Made by a program: the position numbers and the translations under genes
The notes under the pieces: generated by a model
The model's database searches: none
What the model was told of the DNA's origin: nothing
What the model saw: only the letters and a program-made list of their open reading frames with translations
From: Hyphomicrobiales bacterium
GTDB lineage: Bacteria; Pseudomonadota; Alphaproteobacteria; Rhizobiales; Aestuariivirgaceae
DNA: 15,277 nucleotides
Direction: 5' to 3'
Assembly (NCBI GenBank): GCA_026987255.1
Contig: JALSNA010000141.1
Coordinates: 1 to 15,277, forward strand
Part shown: one piece after another, positions 8,668 through 15,277 of the stretch
Numbering within the stretch: position 1 is the stretch's first letter
Layout: each line of letters starts with the position of its first letter

Positions 8668-9653
8668 CAGCCCAGCTCCTTCCAGCGCAGGCAGGCGACC
8701 TGGTGGCCGGATTCGGCCTCCTCAAGCTCCGGTTCCGTTTCGCGGCACATGTCCGTGGCGAAGGGGCAGCGGGTATGGAACTTGCACCCCGGCGGCGGAT
8801 CGATGGGCGACGGGATCTCTCCTTGCAGCTTTTGCGCCTTCCTGGTCTCGTCCGGATCGAGCGAGGGAATGGCCGACAAAAGCGCCCGGGTGTAAGGGTG
8901 CAGCGGCGCGGCGAAGAGCTGGCGCGCCGGGGCGGTCTCCACCAGGCGTCCCAGATACATGACGGCAACGAAATCGCAGGTGTGGGCGATGACGCTCAGA
9001 TCGTGGCTGATGAACAGGAAGGTCAGGCCCATGTCGCGCTGGATGTCGCGCAAAAGGTTGAGAACGTCCGCCTGAATGGAGACATCCAGGGCCGCCACGG
9101 CCTCGTCGGCGACCACGAAGCGCGGCTTGGACACCAGGGCGCGGGCGATGGAAATGCGCTGGCGCTGGCCGCCGGAGAAGGCATGCGGATAGCGCCGCAG
9201 ATGCTCCAGGTTGAGACGGCAGCGGGCGGCGATCTCGCGCACCCGCTCGTCGGTCTCGGCGCGTGAAGAGGTCAATTTCATAACCTCCAGGGGCTCGGCG
9301 ATGATGTCGCGCACCGTCATGCGCGGGCTGAGGGCGGCATAAGGGTCCTGGAAGATCATCTGGGCGCGGGAGCGGTAATCCTTCAGATCCTCGCCATCGA
9401 TGGCGCGCAGGTCATAGGCCACCTCGCCATCGTCGTAATGGGCCCGACCGGCCACCACCGGGGCGGCGCGCAACAGGGCACGGCCAAAGGTGGTCTTGCC
9501 CGATCCCGATTCGCCCACCAGGCCAAAGAAACTGCCCGGCGCGATATCGACGCTGACGTTCTCCACCGCGTGCACCACCTTCTTCTTGCCCAGCAGGCCG
9601 GTGCGCAGGGGGAAATGGACACTCAGATTGCGGGTGCGGATCAGGGGGGTCAT
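8667..9653 (-). CDS. Dpp/Opp-family ABC transporter ATPase (DppF/OppF-like)
   Basis: This is one of two cytoplasmic ATPases that energise the importer. The 328-residue protein has Walker A GESGSGKTT near residue 49, the Q-loop MIFQDPYAALSP, signature FSGGQRQR, Walker B FVVADE, the D-loop ALDVS and the H-loop ISHDL. The C-terminal oligopeptide-transporter extension HPYTRALLSAIP followed by GCKFHTRCPFA, with its cysteines, marks the Dpp/Opp subfamily. The Walker B follow-on is DEAVAALD where DEPVSALD is usual; the catalytic Glu is kept. The start overlaps the preceding ATPase stop by 4 bp and the stop overlaps yjbQ by one base. The substrate is set by the binding protein, not here. Confidence 0.93.
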   Translation of the reverse strand: MTPLIRTRNLSVHFPLRTGLLGKKKVVHAVENVSVDIAPGSFFGLVGESGSGKTTFGRALLRAAPVVAGRAHYDDGEVAYDLRAIDGEDLKDYRSRAQMIFQDPYAALSPRMTVRDIIAEPLEVMKLTSSRAETDERVREIAARCRLNLEHLRRYPHAFSGGQRQRISIARALVSKPRFVVADEAVAALDVSIQADVLNLLRDIQRDMGLTFLFISHDLSVIAHTCDFVAVMYLGRLVETAPARQLFAAPLHPYTRALLSAIPSLDPDETRKAQKLQGEIPSPIDPPPGCKFHTRCPFATDMCRETEPELEEAESGHQVACLRWKELG

Positions 9654-10654
9654 GCGCTGCCCTCCCCGTTGTGGTCATAGAGATGACAGGCGGCCGCCCT
9701 GCCCTCGCCCACGGCATGGAAACAGGGCACTTGCCCGCGGCAGACATCGCCGATGATTTCGCCGCAGCGGGTGTGAAAGACGCATCCTTCCGGGCGCTCC
9801 AGGGGCGAGGGAATATCGCCCGGAATGGGGGTCAGCGGGGCGTCCAGATCGTCCAGCCTGGGCAGGGCCGCCAGCAGGCCGCGGGTATAGGGATGGGCCG
9901 GGGCGCGGATGACCTGGCGCACCGGGCCGGTCTCGACGATCTTGCCCAGATACATGACGGCAATGTCATCGGCGGTCTGGGCGATGACGCCCAGATCGTG
10001 GGTGATGAAGATGATGCCCATGTGAAACTCCGCCACCAGCTCCTTCATCAAATCGATGACCTGGGCCTGGATGGTGACATCGAGCGCCGTTGTCGGCTCA
10101 TCGGCGATGAGCAGTTTCGGGTGGGTGGACAGGGCCATGGCGATCATCGCCCTTTGGCGCATGCCGCCGGAGAGCTCGAAGGCATACTGGCCGAAGCGCC
10201 GCACCGGATCGGGAATGCCCACCCTGTCGAGCATCTCGATGGAGATTTCGCGCGCCCGTTTCTTGCTCATGTCCGAATGGATGAGCAATTGCTCGACCAT
10301 CTGCGAGCCGACGGTGAGCGCGGGGGCGAAGCTGGCCATGGGCTCCTGGAAGATCATGGATATGGCGCCGCCGCGCACGATGCGCAGATCGCGCGCCTTG
10401 CGCAGGGCCATGACATCCACCTCGCCGCCGTCGAGATGCAGGGTGATTTTCGATTGCCCGCCATAGACGGCATTGCCCGGGTTGAGCTTCATCAGGGCCT
10501 TGGCGGTGACCGACTTGCCCGATCCGGATTCGCCCACCACGCCGAGCACCCGGCCGCGATCGAGCGAAAAGGAGACATCATCCACCGCGGTGATGCGTCC
10601 CTCCGTGGTGTCGAACTGCACCGTGAGATTTTCGACCGTCAGCAATCGCGTCAT
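9650..10654 (-). CDS. Dpp/Opp-family ABC transporter ATPase (DppD/OppD-like)
   Basis: This is the second ATPase of the importer, 334 residues. Walker A is GESGSGKS near residue 42, the Q-loop is MIFQEPMASFAP, the signature is LSGGMRQR, Walker B is LLIADEPTTALDVT and the H-loop is ITHDLGV. The C-terminal HPYTRGLLAALP and GCVFHTRC elements place it in the oligopeptide/nickel subfamily. It probably forms a heterodimer with the next gene's product, as DppD-DppF do. It overlaps its neighbours by 4 bp on both sides (ATGA), so the frame and start are firmly set. Confidence 0.93.
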   Translation of the reverse strand: MTRLLTVENLTVQFDTTEGRITAVDDVSFSLDRGRVLGVVGESGSGKSVTAKALMKLNPGNAVYGGQSKITLHLDGGEVDVMALRKARDLRIVRGGAISMIFQEPMASFAPALTVGSQMVEQLLIHSDMSKKRAREISIEMLDRVGIPDPVRRFGQYAFELSGGMRQRAMIAMALSTHPKLLIADEPTTALDVTIQAQVIDLMKELVAEFHMGIIFITHDLGVIAQTADDIAVMYLGKIVETGPVRQVIRAPAHPYTRGLLAALPRLDDLDAPLTPIPGDIPSPLERPEGCVFHTRCGEIIGDVCRGQVPCFHAVGEGRAAACHLYDHNGEGSA

Positions 10655-11784
10655 GACTTGTTGTCCGAGTAGGGATCGGCGGCATCGCGCAGGCCATCAC
10701 CGACGAAGACGAAGGCCAGCACAAGGACGATGAAAAAGATCACCGGAATGAAATACCATTGATAATTGAGCAGAACATCGGCCTTGGTGACGTTTTGCAG
10801 CATGACGCCCAGGGAGTTGACCGGATCCTTCAGGCCCAGGCCGATGAAGCTCAGGGCGGTTTCCGACAGGACCATGTAGGGGAAGGAAATCACCAGATCG
10901 ACGATGATGTAACTGGTGAAACTGGGCAGCAGGTGGCGGCGGATGATGTGCGCGGCCGAGGCGCCGGAGAGCCGCGCGGCGAGCACGTAATCCTGATTGC
11001 GCTCGGTGAGCAGATGGGTGCGCACCCGCCGCGCCAGGGTGGGCCAGCCGATGAGCCCCAGAATGGTGGAGATGAAGAAGAAGCGCGCCTCCGCGCTCCA
11101 TTCCGGCGGAACGAAGGCGGCAAGGGCCATGAACAGCGGTATGGCCGGCACGGTGCGGATGGAATCGGTGAGCATTTGCAGCACCGAGTCGGTGATGCCG
11201 CCATAGAAGCCGGAAATGCCGCCGATGATGAGCGCCAGGACGAAAGCCAGAAAGACGCCGATGGTGCCCACCGCCAGGGAGGTGTTGATGGCGTGGAAGG
11301 TGCGCGAGAAGATATCCTTGCCGGCCGCATCGGTGCCGAAGAGATGGATCTTGCCCTTGTCCACGCCGAACAGGTGGGTGCGCAAATGCATGCCGAAGAG
11401 CTTGTAAGGGTCGCCCTTGGGCAGGAAGGTCAGATAGCGGCGGGCCTTCTTGTCCACCACCGTCACCCAGCGGAAGTTGGTCTTGATGGAGCGGGTGCGC
11501 TTGGTGGTATAGACGAAGGGCCGCCAGGAGAAGCCGTTTTCGTCCCACATGCGCGGGATTTGCGGCGCGCCGTTGAGATAGCTCATGTCGCGCCCGGCCA
11601 CGGTGGGATCATAGGGGGTGAGAAAGGGCGCAAAAAGGCCCGACAGGATCAGCGTGGCGAGCACGACAAGTCCGGCCATGGCCGACTTGTTGCGCTTGAA
11701 GCGCGCCCAGATGAGCTGGCCCTGGGTGGCGGTGAAATAGGCTTCCTTGCTCTTGTGGTCAGGGGCGGCGGATGTCTTGCTCAT
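10651..11784 (-). CDS. Dpp/Opp-family ABC transporter permease (DppC/OppC-like, large periplasmic insert)
   Basis: This inner-membrane permease has 377 residues, longer than a typical DppC of about 300. A first transmembrane helix (MAGLVVLATLILSGLFAPFL, near 36-55) is followed by about 110 residues of hydrophilic, probably periplasmic sequence before the conserved HLFGTDAAGKDIFSRTFHA. Five further hydrophobic helices follow. The EAA loop that contacts the ATPases reads DYVLAARLSGASAAHIIRRHLLPS. A large loop after helix 1 is seen in YejE-like and some sugar-oligomer-importing members, so the substrate need not be a dipeptide. The start overlaps the stop of the other permease by 4 bp and the stop overlaps the ATPase gene by 4 bp. 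Confidence 0.92.
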   Translation of the reverse strand: MSKTSAAPDHKSKEAYFTATQGQLIWARFKRNKSAMAGLVVLATLILSGLFAPFLTPYDPTVAGRDMSYLNGAPQIPRMWDENGFSWRPFVYTTKRTRSIKTNFRWVTVVDKKARRYLTFLPKGDPYKLFGMHLRTHLFGVDKGKIHLFGTDAAGKDIFSRTFHAINTSLAVGTIGVFLAFVLALIIGGISGFYGGITDSVLQMLTDSIRTVPAIPLFMALAAFVPPEWSAEARFFFISTILGLIGWPTLARRVRTHLLTERNQDYVLAARLSGASAAHIIRRHLLPSFTSYIIVDLVISFPYMVLSETALSFIGLGLKDPVNSLGVMLQNVTKADVLLNYQWYFIPVIFFIVLVLAFVFVGDGLRDAADPYSDNKS

Positions 11785-12794
11785 TTGCCGCCTCCCATGA
11801 TGCTGTGGCGCACGCGCGGATCGACGATGGCGAGCAGAACGTCGGTGGCGAAATTCAGGGCCACGATGGAGCCGGTGAGCAAAAAGATGATGGCTCCGGC
11901 CAGTTGCTGGTCATTGGAGCGCGCCAGGGCCTCGATGAGCAAGGATCCGGCCTCGGTCAGGGTCAGGATGAGGGCCACCACCGGCAATTCATTGAAGATG
12001 CGGTTGAGATCGAAGCCCAGGGAATTGATGATCGGCCCCAGGGCATGGCGGGCCGGATAGCGCCGCAAGAGCCGCCAGCCGGAGATGCCGCGCGCCTTTG
12101 CGGCGGTGACATAGAGCTTGCCCACCTCGTCGGACATCAGGGCGCGCACCGTCTGGATGGCAAAGGCGGTGGCCGACCAGCCGAGAATGAATACCGGCAG
12201 CCAGGCATGGCCGAGAAAGTCCATGGCCTTGTCCCAGGACCAGGGCGCATCGCGCATCTGCGGCGAGAACAGGCCGGTGAGCGAATTGCCATAGACGACG
12301 GTGGAAAAGAGCATGATCATCAGGGCGAGCAGGAAGTTGGGCAGCGCCAGGCCAAGATAGCTGACCAGCCGCAGGGTGTTGTTGAGCACCTTGCTTTTCG
12401 AGGTGGCGGAGATGATGCCCACGGGCAGCGCGATCAGATAGGCCAGAACCAGGGCGGCCAGGGCGATGCCCAGGGAAATGAGGAACTTGTCGCTCAAAAG
12501 CTGGCTGATGTTGAGCCGCAGGATGCACGATTCGCCGAAATCCCCCTGGAAGGCATGCCAGATCCACACCAGCCAGCGCACCATGAAGGGCTTGTCCAGC
12601 CCCAGGCGGATGCGCTCGGCCTCGATGTCGGCGATGGAGATCATCGAGCCTTGCGTGTTCTTGAAGGCCAGGTAACGCTCGGCGCAATCGCCCGGCACCA
12701 TCTCCATGAGCGAAAAGACGATGAACGAGACGATGATCAGGGTCAGCATGGCCATGACGGCGCGCATGGCCACGAAGCGCGTGAATTGATACAT
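11781..12794 (-). CDS. Dpp/Opp-family ABC transporter permease (DppB/OppB-like)
   Basis: This is the partner permease, 337 residues with six predicted membrane helices. The N-terminus MYQFTRFVAMRAVMAMLTLIIVSFIVFSLMEMVPGDCAE is the usual OppB helix 1 plus the P-G-D motif. The EAA loop is LYVTAAKARGISGWRLLRRYPARHAL. The frame is open upstream to 12857, but that would add 21 non-conserved residues running into an intergenic hairpin, so ATG at 12794 is chosen. An AGAGG lies about 10 nt before it. A 106-bp gap with strong hairpins separates it from the binding-protein gene; all later genes overlap. Confidence 0.92.
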   Translation of the reverse strand: MYQFTRFVAMRAVMAMLTLIIVSFIVFSLMEMVPGDCAERYLAFKNTQGSMISIADIEAERIRLGLDKPFMVRWLVWIWHAFQGDFGESCILRLNISQLLSDKFLISLGIALAALVLAYLIALPVGIISATSKSKVLNNTLRLVSYLGLALPNFLLALMIMLFSTVVYGNSLTGLFSPQMRDAPWSWDKAMDFLGHAWLPVFILGWSATAFAIQTVRALMSDEVGKLYVTAAKARGISGWRLLRRYPARHALGPIINSLGFDLNRIFNELPVVALILTLTEAGSLLIEALARSNDQQLAGAIIFLLTGSIVALNFATDVLLAIVDPRVRHSIMGGGK

Positions 12795-12832
12795 GCCGCA
12801 ACAGCCTCTTGAGTCAGCCCCATACGCACAAG

Positions 12833-12860
12833 GCAGCGGGCGGTTTTCACCGCCCACTGC
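12833..12860 (-). other. intergenic GAAA-tetraloop hairpin
   Basis: On the - strand GCAGTGGGCGGT, GAAA and ACCGCCCGCTGC form a 12-bp stem with one U-G pair and a GNRA tetraloop. It lies between the binding-protein stop and the first permease start, with no T-run after it. Such hairpins are known to stabilise the upstream part of transport mRNAs or to cause partial termination. A second stem (GGCGAA 12876-12881 with TTCGCC 12889-12894) sits just after the binding-protein stop. Confidence 0.75.
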
Positions 12861-12900
12861 TCATTTCGTCAGGCTGGCGAATCCGTGCTTCGCCCAAAGC

Positions 12901-14940
12901 CTATTTGGCAAAATACCACTGAATGGCCCTGTAGGGATAGTTCCAGTAATACTCGAAGGAGGCCGTCTTGAAGGAGGGCACGTTCTTCAGGGCATTGCGG
13001 TGATAGACCGGCGAAGGCGCCAGCACCGTGCCGGTGAAGAGCAGATGCCCGGTCATCATCTCGACCAGCTTGTTGCCCAGCTTCTTTTGCTCCTCAGAGC
13101 CCGGCTTGGCGGCCTGGAAGGCATCGATGGTCTTGGACATCTCCATCACCCAGGCCGGGGGCTTGACGCCCTTCTTGCCCTTGGAGTCGATGTATTCGGC
13201 CCACAGCATGCCATTGCGATGTCCGAAGTAGTTCTCGAAGGGCGGCTTGAAGAGCTCCGGGTTGGCCTGGATGATGGCCAGCGGCTGGCTCTTCTTCCAG
13301 GTGCCGACTTCAAGCTTGTTGGCCGACTGGGCGGAGCGGTATTCGTCCGGCGTGACCTCCTTGATGGTGGTCTTGATGCCGACATCCGACCAGTACTGGG
13401 CCCAAAGCTCGGCCTCCTTGGTGGGCGTGCCCTGGGTTGCGAAGCGGATGTTCAGCACCAGCTTCTTGCCGCTGGGCAGGTCGCGGAAGCCATCGCCATC
13501 TTTGTCTTTCAGGCCAATTTCATCCAGCAGGGCCTTGGCCTTGGCCGGGTCGTAGGTGATGGCGAACTTCTCCCACTTGGCATCGATGAAATCGGGGCGC
13601 GGCGAAAAGCCGATATACTGGCGCGGCGTGCCCTGGCCGAAGTAGGCCACCTCGTTGATCTCCTTGCGGTTGATGGCCATGGACATGGCCTTGCGGAAGC
13701 GCAGGTCGGAAAAGATCTTGCGCTTCTCCGGATCGGGGTGGGTGACGTTGAAGGAGAAGGTGGGATAGGAGATCATCGGCTTGAGCTCGACGGTGTAATC
13801 GCCCTTCTTCTGGTTCTCCAGCAGGATGGGCGCCATGGTCAGGTCAAGCGACTGGGTCTTGTAGTCCACCTCGCCGTTGATCAGCTTGAGGATGCGCACC
13901 TGCTTGTCGTTGGCGTAGGTTTCGTCGATCTCGTTGATGTAGGGCAGCTGATTGCCCTGGGTGTCCACGGCGAAGAAATAGGGATTGGCCACCAGGTGCC
14001 GCCCTTCCGTGGTCTCCTTGACGAGAATGTGCGATTCCAGTGTCGGATAGACGGCCTTGGGCAGCTTGCCCACCTTGTCCGGGCTGTTGAGCATGGGCGA
14101 GCCGGTGTCCATCCAGTCGGAGTTGCCGTAATAGGCCTTCAGCAGGGCATAGCCGTCCTTGAAGCCGTATTTCTGCGCCAGCTTGTCGGCATCCTTGTTG
14201 ATGGCCGGATGGAACTGGCCGAGGAAGTGCTTGGGCAGGAAGGGCTGGGCATAGGAGCTGGCGAAGGTGGACAGAAGGCCCGGCTTGGGAGAGGGCAGCT
14301 TGAAGACCACCGTGTAGGGATCGGGAGTTTCCACCTGCATGCGCTTGCCGGCCACCAGGGCATAGGCCTTGGGCTTGGCGAAAATGTGCTTGTCCATGAC
14401 GAAATTGTCATACCAGAACTTCACATCCGCCGAGGTGAAGGGCGCGCCGTCGGACCACTTGTGGCCCTTGCGCAGATAGAAGGTCAGCTCGGTATAGTCG
14501 TCGTTCCACTTCCAGCCCTTGGCCACGTAGGGCACGATGGTCTGAAGATCGTCGGAATAGCGGGCGAAATTGACATGACGCAGGGCCAGCATGTCCGAAG
14601 TGCCGGCCTCGGAGGCGTTGGAGATGCCATGCAGGGTGCCGCCATGTTTGCCGATGCTCTCATAGGGGGCGACCACGAGCGGCTCCTGTGGCAGGCGCTG
14701 GGCCACGGGGGGCAGCTTGGGGTTGCCCTTGATCATGGCGTTGAGCTTTTCGGCCGCCGGATTGCCCTTGAACTGCAGCTTGCAGCCGGCCAGCTTCTGG
14801 AACTCGGCCAGGTCATATTGCTCCGGGAAGGCGCCGGCCTTGACGCCCTGCGGATTGGCCACGGTCACCGCCGGGCATCCGGCCAGGGCCGTGCCGGCCA
14901 TGGCAGCCAGGGCAACGGCGGATATGATCAGTCGCTTCAT
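12901..14940 (-). CDS. family 5 extracellular solute-binding protein of the ABC importer
   Basis: This protein captures the transported solute in the periplasm and delivers it to the permeases. It has 679 residues, longer than classic DppA/OppA (about 535) and closer to the long YejA/AgpA-like alphaproteobacterial members. The signal peptide is MKRLIISAVALAAMAGTALA. Either signal peptidase I cuts after ALA, or the LAGC at residues 19-22 is a lipobox. Cys22 and Cys53 could form a disulfide. The SBP_bac_5 core is clear in YVAKGWKWNDDYTELTFYLRKGHKWSDGAPFTSADVKFWYD and in DLRFRKAMSMAINRKEI. An AAAGGGAG precedes the ATG at 7-nt spacing. It heads the operon, as is usual for such transporters. The substrate (oligopeptide or sugar oligomer) is not readable. 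Confidence 0.94.
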   Translation of the reverse strand: MKRLIISAVALAAMAGTALAGCPAVTVANPQGVKAGAFPEQYDLAEFQKLAGCKLQFKGNPAAEKLNAMIKGNPKLPPVAQRLPQEPLVVAPYESIGKHGGTLHGISNASEAGTSDMLALRHVNFARYSDDLQTIVPYVAKGWKWNDDYTELTFYLRKGHKWSDGAPFTSADVKFWYDNFVMDKHIFAKPKAYALVAGKRMQVETPDPYTVVFKLPSPKPGLLSTFASSYAQPFLPKHFLGQFHPAINKDADKLAQKYGFKDGYALLKAYYGNSDWMDTGSPMLNSPDKVGKLPKAVYPTLESHILVKETTEGRHLVANPYFFAVDTQGNQLPYINEIDETYANDKQVRILKLINGEVDYKTQSLDLTMAPILLENQKKGDYTVELKPMISYPTFSFNVTHPDPEKRKIFSDLRFRKAMSMAINRKEINEVAYFGQGTPRQYIGFSPRPDFIDAKWEKFAITYDPAKAKALLDEIGLKDKDGDGFRDLPSGKKLVLNIRFATQGTPTKEAELWAQYWSDVGIKTTIKEVTPDEYRSAQSANKLEVGTWKKSQPLAIIQANPELFKPPFENYFGHRNGMLWAEYIDSKGKKGVKPPAWVMEMSKTIDAFQAAKPGSEEQKKLGNKLVEMMTGHLLFTGTVLAPSPVYHRNALKNVPSFKTASFEYYWNYPYRAIQWYFAK

Positions 14941-14968
14941 GAGACATCTCCCTTTAAGTGTTTTATCG

Positions 14969-14999
14969 TTCCGGCGGTTTGTCCGGAAACATTCTCCGG
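14969..14999 (-). promoter_or_regulatory. alternative stem-loops in the binding-protein leader
   Basis: On the + strand TTCCGG (14969-14974), CCGGAA (14983-14988) and TCCGG (14995-14999) are complementary in overlapping fashion. The middle segment can pair with either neighbour. They lie between the proposed -10 box and the ribosome binding site. They may be RNA hairpins or repeated operator half-sites. Confidence 0.3.
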
Positions 15000-15027
15000 G
15001 CCGCTTCTATTTTCGTTTTGTAACGGG

Positions 15028-15076
15028 ATTATAACGGATTTGGCAGCTGTGAACAGGCGGGCAAAATTAAATTTTC
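15028..15076 (-). promoter_or_regulatory. putative promoter of the transporter operon
   Basis: A perfect TATAAT on the - strand occupies 15028-15033, about 88 bp before the ATG at 14940. The -35 region is weak: TGTTCA at 16-bp spacing matches the consensus at three of six bases. Directly upstream is an A/T-rich inverted repeat, AAAATTAAATTTT (15063-15075), which could be an UP element or an operator. TTTCG-CATA-CGAAA (15087-15100) is a further small palindrome. Confidence 0.4.
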
Positions 15077-15097
15077 GCGATGGCGCTTTCGCATACG

Positions 15098-15131
15098 AAA
15101 ACCCCGCCGTCTCCTGAGAGCCCGGTGGGGT
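15098..15131 (-). terminator. minus-strand intrinsic terminator or attenuator
   Basis: Bases 15101-15109 pair with 15123-15131 (CCCCGCCG against CGGTGGGG plus a closing A-T, one G-U), with a small inner CTC/GAG stem. Read on the - strand the GC-rich stem runs into TTTT (15101-15098) then CG. It would stop transcription arriving from beyond the right edge, upstream of the transporter promoter. Confidence 0.5.
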
Positions 15132-15204
15132 GTGGAGCATGGCGCAAATGCACTTTGTCTCAGGGCGTAGACCCATAAACCCCGCACCGCCAGTTAGCCG
15201 GATT

Positions 15205-15277
15205 TTTGTTCTGGCAAGGCGCAGCCCCGCAGGAATAGCGGGGCTATTTCAAGGGGGTGCAACACTGCCAGGACAAA
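15205..15277. repeat. 73-bp imperfect palindrome at the right edge
   Basis: The outer arms TTTGTTCTGGCA (15205-15216) and TGCCAGGACAAA (15266-15277) pair with one G-U. Next GCAGCCCC (15221-15228) pairs with GGGGGTGC (15253-15260) with one mismatch. GGAATAGC (15232-15239) pairs with GCTATTTC (15243-15250) around a GGG loop. An alternative central stem, AGCCCCGC (15223-15230) with GCGGGGCT (15238-15245), is also possible. This architecture suits a dispersed palindromic intergenic repeat. The element reaches the last base and may continue. Confidence 0.6.

Noticed and set aside
12793..15117. 774-codon frame antisense to the binding-protein gene
   Set aside because: It mirrors the codon bias of the real gene, is low in complexity (Gly, Leu, Val, His rich) and covers the operon promoter.
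14937..15176. 79-codon minus frame overlapping the start of the binding-protein gene
   Set aside because: It spans the terminator-like hairpin, the TATAAT box and the leader; no motif or ribosome binding site.
15205..15277. Integron attC site
   Set aside because: It lacks the conserved GTTRRRY core sites, and no gene cassette or integrase is nearby.

Overview
The window looks like chromosomal DNA of an alphaproteobacterium, probably a Rhodospirillales-type organism. The grounds are high GC, the dusB(nifR3)-ntrB-ntrC gene order, a hexameric-type citrate synthase and a long Dpp/Opp-family transport operon of a kind common in that class. The class is an inference from gene order and protein character; no 16S rRNA is present. 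No tRNA, rRNA, CRISPR array, transposase or phage gene is visible.

Left part (1-2656): the 3' part of an MBL-fold hydrolase gene runs off the left edge and overlaps a class I SAM methyltransferase gene on the + strand. They converge on an ispD-ispF pair (- strand) for the MEP isoprenoid pathway. ispD and ispF are separate but lie in the same frame, divided only by one TGA and one codon.

Middle part (2657-8229): dusB, ntrB and ntrC form a tightly overlapping + strand operon (tRNA dihydrouridine synthase plus nitrogen two-component system). NtrB has lost key residues of its ATP-binding G1 box. About 625 bp without a convincing gene then separates ntrC from gltA. This gap holds at least six stem-loops, an AT-only-cored perfect palindrome and mutually exclusive pairings close to gltA; it may hide a small RNA or a structured leader.

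Right part (8254-14940, all - strand): a six-gene operon reads right to left. It encodes a 679-aa family 5 solute-binding protein, two permeases, two ATPases and a YjbQ-family protein. From the first permease to yjbQ all junctions overlap by 1-4 bp. The only real gap, between the binding protein and the first permease, carries a very strong GAAA-tetraloop hairpin likely to set unequal expression. The transporter imports an oligopeptide or another oligomer such as an oligosaccharide; the substrate cannot be read from sequence.

The right end (14941-15277) holds the operon promoter and leader, a minus-strand terminator-like hairpin and a 73-bp imperfect palindrome reaching the last base, which looks like a dispersed intergenic repeat. 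Most of the window is housekeeping. The least explained parts are the ntrC-gltA gap, the altered NtrB kinase domain, the ispD/ispF stop codon and the terminal palindrome.
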